A DNA stretch of 64,000 nt from Byssothecium circinans (GCA_010015675.1 ML976977.1:90182-154181), one strand, 5' to 3'; numbered from the stretch's first letter, positions 23,029 through 34,820 are shown. The notes: generated from the sequence alone by a model not told the origin. Program-made: numbers and translations.

Positions 23029-23406
23029 CTATACTTTCCCCTGATGGTGCACTTCTTCTAACTTCTCCAACTGCTCTGAACTGTTCCCTTTGATAACGCT
23101 TGACGTTTGAACGCTCGACGGACCACTTTCAGAAGCTCTGTCATTCCCTCCATTGCGAAGGCCGTCCCATAATCCACTTTTCCTACTGCGTGTATGAGCT
23201 GCCTGTCCACTTCGCATCTCTGACTCCAACATAACGAGCTCTGCATTACGGTCTTGTCTTCTATCTTGCCGCCTCCTGTAGCCTTTCCGGCAATCCAATA
23301 CCCCTATAGCACAGCCCATAACAACAAGCACCACCACGACCGCTAAACTGACACTGATACCAATCTTTGTTTTGTTGTCGAGGTTGCTGAGGCCCAGGGA
23401 TGTCAT
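23029..23406 (-). CDS. small single-pass membrane protein, unknown function
   Basis: A 125-aa intronless frame starting at ATG 23406. Residues about 16-38 (IGISVSLAVVVVLVVMGCAIG) form one strong membrane helix, preceded by a short Ser/Asn-rich segment with an NKT glycosylation site and followed by a strongly basic CRKGYRRRQDRRQDR stretch, so the predicted topology is N-terminus outside, C-terminus in the cytosol. The tail is Ser- and charge-rich. Such proteins in filamentous fungi often lie at the plasma membrane, sometimes as wall sensors with a longer extracellular Ser/Thr domain; the open frame upstream could be a missed exon of that kind, but no splice pair is clear. No family can be named. 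Confidence 0.5.
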   Translation of the reverse strand: MTSLGLSNLDNKTKIGISVSLAVVVVLVVMGCAIGVLDCRKGYRRRQDRRQDRNAELVMLESEMRSGQAAHTRSRKSGLWDGLRNGGNDRASESGPSSVQTSSVIKGNSSEQLEKLEEVHHQGKV

Positions 23407-24239
23407 GTTTGAAGGTGATGTTACTCCCAACGTGGGTTGCGCGAGTGGTGTTCGATTCGGAGGGACGAAGCGAAGTGTGAGAGGAGTCGGAGCTGAAATC
23501 TCTACGTTCGCCTGGGGATAGATAAGGAAGCGTGAGGTGGCAGCGACTGATTTCGTACGCGAGAGTAGTGTCGAATGGCGGGATGTGACAGTGACAGGTT
23601 TCGCTCTTCGATCAGTGAGGTAAAAGGATAATGGTGTTTGACGTGTGTGTGTGTGTTTTCAGAACGAGATGAAGATTGAAGGACATTATCTTGACATGCG
23701 GGCCATGGTCATGTTATCGGTGTCGGGAACGTCGAGGTCCTTTGCGGCGAATATGCCGATATTATGAACCCCTGCACCCGCTGCGAAAGGCTGAACGTGC
23801 AGAACGGCAATCCGCCTCTTAATACTTTCGAAAGATAACCCTGCGATTGATGAAGCTTGAGCCTGTACTGCCCATTTCTTTAACTTGCTAGTCTCTTCCG
23901 TGTTTGTTTTCATCGGCGTGCTAACCTCCGCGGTCTGCGGAATCAACGAAGAACACAAAGCGATAGCGGGGCACAAGCCGTAGTAATGGTACCGAATCAA
24001 TAAAATACTGTCTGCAGCACGAGATGCCTGCATGAGCGGAAAGTGGGTCGTAGAGTTATCGCAGGCGTCCTAATTTTGCCGAGAGCTGCTCGATATATCC
24101 AAAATGTTGCTGATCCCGATGCATTTAATATGACGCTGGAGAACACGAGCACCCGTGGCATCCTAACAGTTTACAAGGGTTCCCTAGGTCCCACAGTCTA
24201 TATGTCGATCTTCTTATCACGGTGCCGAAGATTACATGC
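23407..24239. other. intergenic between membrane protein and CHL1 3' end
   Basis: It holds the leader of the small membrane protein, including a (GT)n run at about 23643-23656, and the CHL1 3' flank. Two frames at 23686-24033 and 24043-24243 show no family features. Confidence 0.45.
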
Positions 24240-26981
24240 CTAAGGATAGGTGTGCTTCTCCGCAAAAAAGTCAGCAAGATATTGTTCGAGCTCTTGTATC
24301 CCTGCGCTGTTCGCTAGACTGCCCCGAATCCAACCAGGCAACTTAGCCTGAATCCGTTGCCCACCATAGCGCCTATCAAGCATGAAAATTGCGGCGTAAT
24401 CTGCTCGATGTCGTATCGCGCGACCCACACATTGGTTTACTGCACGCATGCAAGCGTTCTCATAGAAGTCGCGTGCTGCTGTCTTACCATCCTGTCCATT
24501 GTTGGATGCTTTGGCCGAAATGTATTGCATCTTTGCCTTCCACTCTGCGGAATGGGGATTTGGAAATGGTAAGCCAACCACCACTACTCCGCGGCCAAGA
24601 GAATCACTGAAATTGATTCCTTCAGAGAGGGTGCCACCAATGACAGCAAGCAACAGTGCGCCACGGCCATTACCCGAAGCAACGGCACTGCTATAGGCGC
24701 TTAAGACCGAATCCACGACTGTTTCCTTGGTGGCTGGTAAATTTTCCGAGGCTCGTGGCTGGCTGCGTTGTTCGAGAAAGATCGGTTTGGTATTCTGCAG
24801 CGTTTCCCAGTACGTGGCTGTACTAGATAATGGGCGAAGTCGTTTCCAGGCAGATATACACGTGTCGAGATATGAGTAGCTTGGGAAGAAGACAACAAGG
24901 CCATCAGGTACATGTCGTGCAATCGTCAAAACAGCATGGCCCAGGTCGATCATCTTTACACGTTAGCTTCGGTGGCTTAGAAAGGAAGGCATAGTTCACC
25001 ATCTGCTCCGAATTACGTTTATCAAACGTGAAATCAAAGTCACTGCCAGTTTGCGTCCGAACGACAGGGACTGCTAGGAGGTTCGAAGGTGGAATGACGT
25101 GGCCGCAGGATAGAGTGGTAATTTTAAACGGGTTGAGGTATGACAATAGGTGGTCCTCGTAGTCGCTCATCTATATGATGTTAGTCGAGGGAGTTATGCA
25201 TGGGAATATACGTACTGGGGACATTGTGCCGCCAGCCAAAACGACCGCCCTAGACTCTTCCACGATGTCTCTGAAGTGAAAGGTTGGGTCCAGAAGCATG
25301 TATTTCAAGGTGATACTTGATGACTCTTCGTTCGAGTAGAAAAAGCGGCCTTCCTTCGATGGGTTCATAAGAGATAATAGGAATGATTGTACGTGAGTTA
25401 AGACGGGCACAGTCTGCTTTACGACATGCTTTGCCGTACGCTTGGGGTCTTGATGTGTTCCGTCGGGTTGAGATTGCGCTGAGAAAATCGTGTACCCGTC
25501 CACTTTTCGAGCCAATCGGCTTTCCTGTAGGTATGAATTCAGCTTATAGATATTGATCTGGTCGACGCCTTTGCCAGACATCAGTGCACCCAAATCGGCA
25601 ATGCCGTTGACGGTATTGGATTCGGCATTTTTTGCTTGAAGGTATGTGACAATTGAGTCGATTATGCGGAGTGTCTGCGCAACGTATACACGATTCTTGC
25701 CTTTGAGCTTATTGCGAAACTTCTGCAAGTACACCGTGAGCTGCAGGCGAGCTTGTTGCACTTGGTCAAGAGAGACAGACACAGAGTAGATGCCGGTAAT
25801 GGCATCCATGAGGTTGTGAGCTTCATCTATAATCACGATGTGCCCTTTAAGGGAGAGATTGAGTGCCTCTCGAGCGGACTTTTGGAGAAGCAAAGGGTAT
25901 GGCAGCGTTATGAGCTATGAAAAATCAGTGGTAGAACCTCGGAGGTATTTGTGAGCCTTACCTCGCAGTATTTGGTCGCCGGACGGGAAGCATAGTATGG
26001 ACAAATGGCTAGCTTCTTGCCCAGCGACCCAAGATCTTCAATGTCTCTGATCTTCGCCAGCGCGTGGTCGCGGAAGTCATTGACCACAGGCCGATTCTCG
26101 TTGTTTGGCATGAATGGACACTTACAGTCTGATGAGGTGCCTGGCTGCTGGAGCTCAAGGCATCGCTCGTTGATCGCCGTCGCATTGCCGAGACGGCTTA
26201 CCTTGGGATTGATGCACAGATTCTTGCGCGAGCCCAGCGTTAGGTGTTTGACGTCTTCGGATAACTGGTTTTGTTCTCGAGTATCTGCTGAAACGTCCAA
26301 GGAAATTGACGGTGGCATCTTGACGCGTCTCAGTTCGCTTGCGAACTGCGTAAGCTGCGAGTGCGTTCTGGAGCAGAAGAAAATCTTTGTCTCGTCCGGC
26401 AAGTCTTCATCGTCACCATCCCGCGTTAACGATGGCGCAAGCTTCTCCATCAACCGCTGTGTTTCGGCAGACAGACCGGAGTCATCAAATGACTGCAACT
26501 TTTGGGCTGACCCGCCGTCGCTGTCATAGTCATCAAGCACAAACCGGGCTTCGTCCGCGTCTTCGGCAGCTGTGCGATGAGACAACTTCTGGCGCTTCTG
26601 ATGCGGCTCTCCTTGTTGAAAGTTCTCTTTCAGGCGCTTCTCCTGGGCTTTCACTTTCGCTATACGGTCTTCGAGCTCTTTCCTGCGACTGAGCGCGGCT
26701 TGCTTCTTTTGCTTTCGGACGTGTGCCAGCATCCAGGCCGGCTCGTCACTATCGACCGCATCGGCGGCGGACCCATCCTCAAACATGCGCCTCTTGTGCT
26801 CCCGTAGCCAGGTCAGCGAGCCACAAATGAGGCTCAGGGATTTGCCGGTACCTGTAGGGGATTCGAAGATGCCGACCTGGCCACGCTCCAAGCATTGGTA
26901 GACGGCTTCCATGAATTGCTTCTGGATGTCGTAAGGCTCGTATGGATGGTGGAAGTCGCGCTCGTTATTTTGGTCGTCCAT
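24240..26981 (-). CDS. CHL1: XPD-like Fe-S DNA helicase Chl1
   Basis: Four exons: 25962-26981, 25216-25914, 25000-25170, 24240-24953; 867 aa, near yeast Chl1 (861). Order of features: Q-motif region YDIQKQFM, Walker A SPTGTGKSLS, a long charged insertion (about 75-180), FCSRTHSQL, four Fe-S cysteines in NLCINP, NERCLEL, DCKCPF and AICPYY, DEAH box IIDEAHNL, GGTMSP, and helicase motifs VIGGTLSEGINF and QCVGRAIRH. Chl1/DDX11 is a 5'-3' helicase at replication forks that supports sister-chromatid cohesion and genome stability. The Fe-S cysteines and insertion distinguish it from Rad3 (XPD) and RTEL. Divergent from AIP1 over 229 bp. Confidence 0.95.
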
Positions 26982-27033
26982 GGTGGTGGTTGATGAGATG
27001 AAAGTGGATGCAGGACCGCGACATTATGGAGTG

Positions 27034-27065
27034 CACGTGGCGCACGACCAGGGCGCAGTCACGTG
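27034..27065. promoter_or_regulatory. two CACGTG boxes in the CHL1/AIP1 divergent promoter
   Basis: Perfect CACGTG palindromes lie at 27034-27039 and 27060-27065, 26 bp apart, inside the 229-bp gap between the CHL1 and AIP1 start codons. CACGTG is bound by bHLH factors such as Cbf1 and Pho4 types. The spacing of about two and a half helical turns could place both on related faces. Function is inferred. Confidence 0.45.
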
Positions 27066-27210
27066 ATGCACTAGCCACTGTTTACGCCCCGCAAAGTGGC
27101 GCACCTACGTGAAACTATGGCTGCAGCCATCAGCCCTCGTCATATCCAGAGTGTGTGCTGAGTACAGGACACACTTTCCAAGCTGCACTGTTCCACCGCC
27201 GGCATCTACC

Positions 27211-29092
27211 ATGTCACTCATTTCTGGTAAGTCCAAGTCTCACACAAATCATATGCTCCAGCCATATCCATGGATCTGACAGGGCGGCAGACGCTATCTG
27301 GGCCGCCTCGCCCACCACCACACGCGGCCAGCCCACGCCGCTGTCCGCAGACCCCAAGGGCGAGCGACTAGCCTACACTTCGGGGAAAAGCGTCTTCCTG
27401 CGGTCCATTGACGACCCTGCCGTGAGCAAGCAGTACACGCAGCATACCACACAGACGACCGTCGCCCGCTTTGCACCCTCGGGCTTTTACGTCGCCAGCG
27501 GAGACGTCTCGGGTACTGTGCGTGTCTGGGACTGTGCAGGGGAGGGAGCAACGAAAGGCGAATATCACATAATTAGTGGTCGCATTAACGACATTTGTTG
27601 GGATGGAGACTCGCAGCGTATAATTGCAGTAGGCGATGGAAAGGAGCGCTTTGGGCACTGCATTACAGCAGACAGCGGGAATTCCGTCGGAGAGATTTCC
27701 GGACATTCTTCACAGATCAACTGCGTTGCCATTCGGCAGCAGCGCCCCCTGCGCGCAGTGACTGGCTCTGACGACACGAGCCTCGTCTTCTACCACGGTG
27801 CGCCCTTTAACTTCAACACCAGCCTACGCGGGCAGCACAACCGCTTCGTCTACGGCACCGCCTTTTCCCCGGATGGCTCGGTGTTTGCCAGTGTTGGTGC
27901 CGACAAGCGCATTTGGCTGTATGATGGCAAGACAGGAGAGGCCAAGGGCCAGATAGGCGACGGTGCACATCAGGGAAGCATCTTTGGCATCTCTTGGGCC
28001 AAGGACTCGAAAAGATTCGTTACGGCAAGCGCAGATCAGACCGTACGAATATGGGATCCAGAAGCCGGAAAGGCTGTGCAAACGTGGAGAATGGGCGAGG
28101 AGGGCGTCCCGAGCATTCCAGATCAGCAAGTAGGCGTGGTGTGGCCGAGTCGCAGCGACGGCCTCATTATCAGCGTTGATCTCGAAGGCAACCTCAACTA
28201 TCTTGTCGACGGTAACCCCACGCCATCCCGCGTTGTGCGTGGCCATCAGAGGAATATTACAGCCGCCGGCATTTCCGGTTCAACCTTTTTCACAGGCAGC
28301 TACGAAGGGCGTATACTAGTGTGGGATACCGAAGCTGGGGTCGCTGACAAAGTCGAGGGCGATGCTCACTCCAACTACGTGGCAGGTATCACTGCATCCG
28401 GGCCAGAGGATCAGGCTGAGGCCTTCACCGTTGGATGGGACGATACGCTCCGTTCCATTTCCGTTCCAAATAAGATCTTCACAGGCACTGCAGCCCAGCT
28501 CGAGTTCCAGCCAAAAGGCCTCGCTTCAACATCAAATGTTGTCCTTGTCCCTTCGCCCGACTCGATTGCCGTCTACGCAAAGGGCAAAATGATCAGTGCC
28601 CTGCCTGTCAAGTACACCCCAACATGCATCGCTACATACGGCTCAAACGTGGCCGTGGGAGGCGATGACAAGCTAGTACACATCTACACACTCTCCGGAA
28701 CCGAGCTCAAAGAGACTGGCACGGAGCTGCGTCGTGCGACGGCGCCTATATCTGCACTTGCCTTTTCGGGCTCCGGCGAGAAGCTTGTCTTTGGCGCAAA
28801 CAACGGGAAGATTTACGCTTTTGAGGCGTCCGGTGAATGGAAGCTCATCACGGATCGATGGTCAGCACACACGGCACGCATCACCTGTCTCGCATGGGAT
28901 GAGGCTGAGAAGTTCGCTGCGAGTGGTTCGCTTGATACAAGCGTTATGGCGTGGAGCGTTGATGACCCAGGTAAGAGGATCAAGGCTATGAATGCGCACA
29001 AAGACGGTGTCACAGGTATCGCGTGGGAAACTGGAAAGATCATCTCTGCGGGCGGAGATGCAAGTGTAAAGGTATGGAAGCTGGCAGTCTAG
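27211..29092 (+). CDS. AIP1: actin-interacting protein 1, double WD40 propeller
   Basis: Two exons: 27211-27226 and 27291-29092. The first exon is 16 nt (MSLIS plus one base); using the acceptor CGGCAG restores MSLIS-DAIWAASP, the expected N-terminus. The 605-aa product, near yeast Aip1 (615), consists of WD40-like repeats throughout, e.g. SGTVRVWD, VTASADQTVRIWD, ILVWDTEAG, DASVKVWKL, forming two seven-bladed propellers in the family. Aip1 binds cofilin-decorated actin filaments in cortical patches and speeds severing and disassembly. It ends at the conserved final blade, so the C-terminus is complete. Confidence 0.95.
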
Positions 29093-29257
29093 GCGATCCA
29101 AGCTAGATTCGACGTCTTACTGCATACTCCGATTATCTTAAAACGTTGACATTTGCGACTTGTATCAGAGCAGCATATGGGCGCCAATTATTTAAGAAGC
29201 TATATCAAGACTCCAATAACAGGCTATGCAACCCAAGCGAGCTGTTCTGCGGGACTA

Positions 29258-29563
29258 TTAAAAGGTGAGGCGGACGAAGCCACAACCACTCAGGGACTCG
29301 TCGCACACATATAAACCTCTCGTGTCATGCATTCTGCGATCCTCACCTCGTGGCATGTGACTGCGGGACATGCACGCTGCATATTCGTCCACTAATATAC
29401 CCTGCAGTGTCTCATCAAGAGGGTTGCCTTCAGCCTGCCTCGTCGAATAATCGCGCAAGAGCCGCCAAGCGTAGTCCTCCGACTGTCCAGTAGGGCAACG
29501 CGCCCTGGATGAGAGCAGGTATACATAGGTTGCTTCATTCCCACCATTGCACATGATTGCCAT
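29258..29563 (-). CDS. short hypothetical ORF
   Basis: A 101-aa open frame with start at ATG 29563 between AIP1 and the plus-strand frame at 29644. Composition is protein-like (MAIMCNGGNEATYVYLLSS..., several acidic residues and cysteines) but there is no motif, signal peptide or family I recognise, and it overlaps the probable leader of the divergent downstream gene. It may be a chance ORF. Confidence 0.2.
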   Translation of the reverse strand: MAIMCNGGNEATYVYLLSSRARCPTGQSEDYAWRLLRDYSTRQAEGNPLDETLQGILVDEYAACMSRSHMPRGEDRRMHDTRGLYVCDESLSGCGFVRLTF

Positions 29564-29643
29564 CGCCTCTGACAACTTCCATTTCTACTTTGTTTTCTGC
29601 CTATCACCTCATTCCCCCGCCTCGGTCCATTGCCTCTTAACCC

Positions 29644-30021
29644 ATGGACAATAGCTACCCGTCTAGCACGCCTTCAATCGATCACCAGCGCCACGGCGTC
29701 GACCTCAATGCAAACCGGCTCGAACTGTTTGTTCAACAAGACATCAATCAACAACTAGCCCATTCGCCGGGTCCGCCCGTGTCAACCTGTTCGGGCTCGC
29801 CTCCGCCTTCGATGCTCGCGTACCAGCCTCAAGCTGCTCAGCTCCAGCCCGGCTACTACCCGTTTAATCCGATCGACAGGCGACAATCAATTACTTCACC
29901 AATATCTCCTCATGAAATTTTCAGCTCGGGCCCTCATCTTGCTCTCGACGTGAACTTCGGCAACCTGCTAGCCCACAATGGGAACGCTACGTTGGGCACA
30001 GGAAGGGATTTCAATGGGTAA
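29644..30021 (+). CDS. hypothetical Pro/Ser/Gln-rich protein, possibly a first exon
   Basis: A 125-aa frame starts at ATG 29644 (MDNSYPSSTPSIDHQRHGVD) and ends at a TAA that is itself part of a good donor GTAAGT at 30019, so the true gene may continue. The sequence is rich in Pro, Ser and Gln with phosphorylatable SP sites (SPISPHE), like the disordered N-terminus of a transcription factor. No following exon could be recognised in the next kilobase. It could be the start of a regulator whose remaining exons are lost, or be linked by long splicing to the C2H2 frame at 31322, for which I see no proof. Confidence 0.4.
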   Translation: MDNSYPSSTPSIDHQRHGVDLNANRLELFVQQDINQQLAHSPGPPVSTCSGSPPPSMLAYQPQAAQLQPGYYPFNPIDRRQSITSPISPHEIFSSGPHLALDVNFGNLLAHNGNATLGTGRDFNG

Positions 30022-31321
30022 GTGCTCTTCATACATTACATATAGACGACTCATGAATGCCTCGATGGATCTTGCCGGATGAGCTACCCCGTGAAATAGA
30101 TCTCCGTTCAACCCGACTCAGCCGAGTCGCCCCACGAGTTAGCGACGAAGTACTACCGTTCGGTCGTCTTTTCCATTGGAACTGGAGGACATATGGATAT
30201 TCCCAGGTTCCTTAATTTCCGTTTACCTGGATATTCCGTCTGGAGACGTGCCAGGATGGAGAGATGTCCTAAACACCGGCCGTTGGTCTATCGTATATTT
30301 CTATGTATGGTGTTGATATTCCCCTAGGCAAACCTTCTCCTAGGACCTCCCAAGTACGAACCAAACTCCGGGTGACCAGCTTTTTTGGCCACACCATCAG
30401 GCAAAAGCTTATCGGGCTTTCGCTAGAATTATTAACTCGAGCTTGGAAGAGAACGTCCCCTCTGTGGTGAATCCGCGACACTTTGGTCCAATACTTCGGA
30501 CTCCTGGAACAAATCCCGCTGCTACTTTGCTAACACTGGCCAAACTTGATGCTGGAGACATTAATAGGCACCTCTGGGAGCCCCTTACCTTTCATCTCCC
30601 ATCCCTACATTCTGGACTTATCCCCACCTGGCCGCTTTGGAAAACTCAAGCATTCTCCTGCCAGGGCGTATAGGAAGGTTGTGTAAGCGCTGAACCGGAC
30701 TACCTCCAGATTCCTTCATAGAGGTGGGTACAAGTCTCTGCTTTCTCCCCTCCCCTTTCTCCCCAATCGACTCGTTACTGTCCGTCCGAGATGAGTTCCA
30801 GCCTATGGCCAACAGTCTACATTGCGTTCCTAGGACAATCAGATCAATCCAATCACTATTCGAACCATGGGCTATCGATACATTCGGTTCCTTCGTCTCG
30901 ATTCCTAACCATATCGTGAACCCATTCAAGCCATGTTGAAACCTCCGCTCAAATTGGCCCTGTCCATCTACTGGTTCGTTCTGAGCCTTGCGTGGTCTTC
31001 CTGGGCCAAGCCCAATCCCGAATAATTCGCCTCTGCCGATTCTTGGGATACCATGACTCATTATTGCGTTACAACGAACCTCATTAATCCTATTCTAATA
31101 CACGATCCATACTTTCCTCTTCTTTCTCGACCCGTGCTGTCCCGTTTCAGCCACTCGTGAGCACACCGCAACAACCGTACCACAAGGGTGAAGACACTTG
31201 GCCCTCAGCATCCGCCCCAGAGTCAATGCCGAACTCCCTATCCTGGAACCTGCCATCTTCATAATTGGACGTATTTGGTACGCGCTCTCCATTACAGAAT
31301 CTGACTCTCGCAAAAGATCCC
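30022..31321. other. region between the hypothetical frame and the C2H2 gene
   Basis: No gene is supported. 30700-31320 is pyrimidine-rich (CTTTCTCCCCTCC-type tracts), fitting the promoter and leader of the C2H2 gene. Open frames on the minus strand at 30618-31061 are probably a composition effect. Confidence 0.4.
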
Positions 31322-31894
31322 ATGGCTTCAACGCTCGCCAATCTTTCTCGACTCCTCACCAAGACACTTTCCTTCCCGCCAGTCATCCCACCGACCACGT
31401 TCGGTAAGCAAGCTTCCAACTCACAAATACACAATCTTCTAACAATCGATAGCTTCCAATTCCCCACGTCTCCCATTAGTACCAACACCAACACCGTTAC
31501 CGCCCAAACCGCCTCTCCAAAACCACCTTCTCTCCCTAATCATGATCCCCCTCCCCGACACCCCAAACCCAAACCAGCAACCCCGCGCCCCACCCCGTCC
31601 CACGAACACATTGGCCTCGTCCTCGCGAACAAGAAATTCAAATGCCTCAGGCCCACGTGCAAAGACACAATATTCGGCCGTCTCGCCGATCTCCGCCGGC
31701 ACCACGACCAACAGCACGCCCGACACCGAGTACAGTATTTCTGCAGCGTGGCCGGGTGTTCGCGAAGTGCGAAACCAAGCGGCGGTGCGGGGAAGGGACG
31801 GAGTTTTGGGACGAGAAAGGATAAGAGGGATGAGCATGAGAGAAACGTGCATAAGATGAGGGTGGGAAGCTTAGAGGGGGAGGAGAGTGCTTGA
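31322..31894 (+). CDS. small C2H2-type zinc-finger protein
   Basis: A 190-aa frame from ATG 31322. The N-terminal half is disordered and rich in Pro, Thr and Ser. Residues about 105-128 form a C2H2-like finger: FKCLRPTC, then RLADLRRHHDQQH. A second unit begins YFCSVAGC and, after a Gly/Lys-rich insertion, ends DEHERNVHK, giving the paired-finger layout found in many fungal proteins related to Cys2His2 regulators. GTAAGC/AATCGATAG in the middle looks like an intron, but removing it breaks the frame of the fingers, so it is read through. Function unknown; nuclear DNA or RNA binding is likely. Confidence 0.6.
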   Translation: MASTLANLSRLLTKTLSFPPVIPPTTFGKQASNSQIHNLLTIDSFQFPTSPISTNTNTVTAQTASPKPPSLPNHDPPPRHPKPKPATPRPTPSHEHIGLVLANKKFKCLRPTCKDTIFGRLADLRRHHDQQHARHRVQYFCSVAGCSRSAKPSGGAGKGRSFGTRKDKRDEHERNVHKMRVGSLEGEESA

Positions 31895-33559
31895 AGAAGG
31901 TGGAGAAAGGGAGAATGAAAAGACAATCTGTGGACTGGTGCTTCCAATATGGCCGGTTTCTATCTCACTCGGCGGAACAACACGGGACGGACGAACGGAC
32001 GGACGGACGGTGTGCTGCTACGTCGAGGCCATACGTTTTAGACTGTAATTTACCTTGCACTCTTCGGACGACTATCCTTTGGACCCCGGCGATTCCAGGC
32101 GTTTTTGGATTGGATCGGATGCTCGTACTTTGGCGCTTTCACGGATACTCGAATGGAATGGAGTGGAGGTCTTGATTATTGTTGGAGGTTAAGAGATAGA
32201 TAAGGCGTACATGTGTATTTGGGAATACCCTGCGCTGCGAGGAGGACTGGCTGCATCAAGTGCACATTTCTTGGGATACCTTTTTCATGGGGTTGTTTTA
32301 TCTTATTTCTCTTGTTCTATGATATTATGATCGTTTCTTTTTTTTGGTTGCTCAAAAATTACTCATGCATGTACTCTTTCTTTTCATACAGTCGTTAATT
32401 TTCGCTAGTCTTGTCTTGTTGGCTGAAAAGGTTGTTGCATGCGACACTTCTATATGGTCATTTTGTTAAGGCTTTTCTCTATCCCTTACGTCTTTATTTG
32501 GCTTTGTATGCTGCCCTTCCTCTTCTATTATCGTATATCCTGCTGTTTTGTTTCCGTGTGCAATATCTTTTGTTTAGGACTTTGGTTCATTTTTACGTTT
32601 CTACGATGCACATGAAGTTCTTTTCGGACTAAAGATGTCTTATTTTCTTTATACGCCCTGCCTTTTTTACTTTAAAAATCCCGCTGTATCTGTTTCTAAG
32701 TTGGTTCCTCTATGAATGCTCTACTAGATTCGGAGGCTTGAGATTGGTGGTGGCTCTCTCCTTTATGCCTTCTGATAAATTTGTGTATATTACATATCTA
32801 TTCCCTTTCGTCTTACGGCCTCCAATATCCTGTTCGCAGCTCTTTGTCAATAAGTGGCGATCTGGTCCACGAGTGTTTCGACCATAACATTTTCTTTGCA
32901 AAGGAGGGGAGGTGGAAAATGCACACGTTAGAGCACTAGCATTCTTATATATCTCAATATGTACCTCTCTTTATCTTGGGAAAACTCAAAAAGTTACTAT
33001 TTAGACAGACATGAGGCGTCCAATGGGCACGAATTTACTGAAGCGGACAGGGACTTGCAAGCTTGGATCTAGAGATGCCTGCTTTAAGCGTGCTAAAAGG
33101 GAGAGAGATAATATAGGATGGGATAACCTGACAGATTGGAATTTACAAGATCTATGTATTGGATGGCTTGGTCGCAGAAAAGGAGAGACAATTAATGATA
33201 TTGTTGATGGACTGTGTGCGGCATTTGGAAAAACTGACATAGACACGCACGATGTCAAACCTACCAACAAAACCTCTGAAGTGCTACGGCTTTCCATTTA
33301 ATCATTCGCTTCAGAAGGCTACGTATATAAGAGCCGTAACAGATATCTCTTAATCTCCCCTCTGCCTCCTCGGGATATCGAAGATCCTATCCCTAGACTG
33401 TCTACAGTTTACTACGGTGAATAGTGCTGTTGTTAACAGCTGCACAATGCTAAGTGGAATACAGCACCAACGGCACCACTTCAGTTGGTATATCTCGACG
33501 ATTTCGAGCTTGAGCCTCATCTAGACGCCCCTCCAATCTCTAATCAATGCAGGGACCTA
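31895..33559. other. T-rich gene-poor region
   Basis: Just after the C2H2 gene there is a short ACGG/GGAC tetranucleotide array at 31986-32010. From about 32200 to 32720 the plus strand is unusually T-rich and has no credible gene. An ATG-started 96-aa frame at 33011-33301 (MRRPMGTNLLKRTGTCK...) has no recognised motif. This may be an old 3' region or degenerated sequence. Confidence 0.4.
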
Positions 33560-34591
33560 GTGGACTCTTCTCCGTCCTGTACAGCTTTTCAAGATTTGTA
33601 CCTTCCCCGCCCATCCCTCCCGCCGCTATCATGGTCTTTGCGAATACCATTATCAGAAGGTGCAGGCTATGTTCGCCCCAAAGCAGGAGATCGAAGTTGG
33701 TGCTCCATCTCCGCAACCTGATCCCTTTGCCTGGAAGAAGGTGTATCGCGGCAGCGACCGTGCAGCCCCGTTCTTGGCACAGCTACGCAGGTATTCAGCA
33801 ACAAAGCAGATGTAGTCAGTGGATATCGAGGCTATCATCATAATCAAGAGACCATGCGCGCCTGTATCATTGCAGGTTGGTATCTTCAACGTCTGCGATC
33901 CAAAGAAATGATTCACAGTACCGTGAAATATGATAACATTACCCTCTTAGGAGTATTGAAAGAGATTCCAGGCATGAGGAGAGGCAACCAACTATGCTCG
34001 AGGTTGGGAGATAGGATACCTACGTAAACTTTACATGCGAGGAGATAACGATCGGACTTATAGACTTTCGATGAAAGAGATTGGGAAGAAGATGCTTCAA
34101 CTGGGTGTCGACAGAACAAAATCCGTTGTCATTGCTTATGGCACCGCGCTCTCGGGGAAAGATAAACTCGGGAAAAAGCTAATAAACCTCGCATCACCAC
34201 TAAAGCCCAGCGATCAGGGGAAGTATAAGGGACTGAATCACCTTTGGATGGGTTTTGCGGAGTATGGTCGTTGGCTCCTCCCTCCAGATTTTGCTGTCGC
34301 GAAGGGGTGGCCTACTTGACTTCCTTGCAACGGTCGCGTGCTGTTAAGGGAACCGACAGCACCATGATCCCCAAAGCAGAGCTACAGACTGGGGATGGCT
34401 TTGAATTTGAGACATGGAACCTATTAAATTTCTGCAAAAGCTATTCGAACCTAGATAACTTACAACTCAAGCTCGCATACCAGGCTGCAATTGGTGAAGG
34501 ACCAATTATTATGGCTTGGCAGGATGCAGGGCTCGATGCTTTGGCTAATGCCCACATGGTGCGGAAGGCCGGTGACGAAAGTGAGCAGTAG
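33560..34591 (+). pseudogene. decayed unidentified gene (several frame breaks)
   Basis: Protein-like segments follow one another on the plus strand but in different frames: near 33610-33790 KQEIEVGAPSPQPDPFAWKK and GSDRAAPFLAQLRR; near 33790-33915 ADVVSGYRGYHHNQETMRA and IIAGWYLQRLRSKEM; 34035-34316 LGVDRTKSVVIAYGTA and GLNHLWMGFAEYGRWLLPPD; 34300-34591 GDGFEFETWNLLNFCKSYSN and AIGEGPIIMAWQDAGLD, ending MVRKAGDESEQ and a stop. A frame change near 34305 cannot be removed with a normal intron. The whole looks like a gene recently broken by small indels, though some breaks could be introns. I do not recognise the family. Confidence 0.4.
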
Positions 34592-34820
34592 AGAGGCTTC
34601 CAGCTTTGAACGGTCTCTTGTAGAGTAAGAAAAGTAGGATAGAACGCAGCTACCCGACGTTACTCTCGAGACGGTAAGAGCTCGTTCTTGCTGTATCCCC
34701 ATTGGAACTATTTTTTCTGCTACATGTAGTGGAATGAACTGGTCAACTTTAAACCCTTGAGAAAGACGTGTTGACATGGAGGTCGACTTAGAACCCTTGC
34801 ATTTTGATATTCACGTGGAA

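Noticed and set aside
30618..31061. 147-codon minus-strand frame
   Set aside because: Opposite a pyrimidine-rich leader; Gly/Arg bias is expected and no homology is seen.
31403..31452. Intron-like GTAAGC...GATAG inside the small C2H2 frame
   Set aside because: Splicing it puts both zinc-finger segments out of frame, while reading through keeps them intact.
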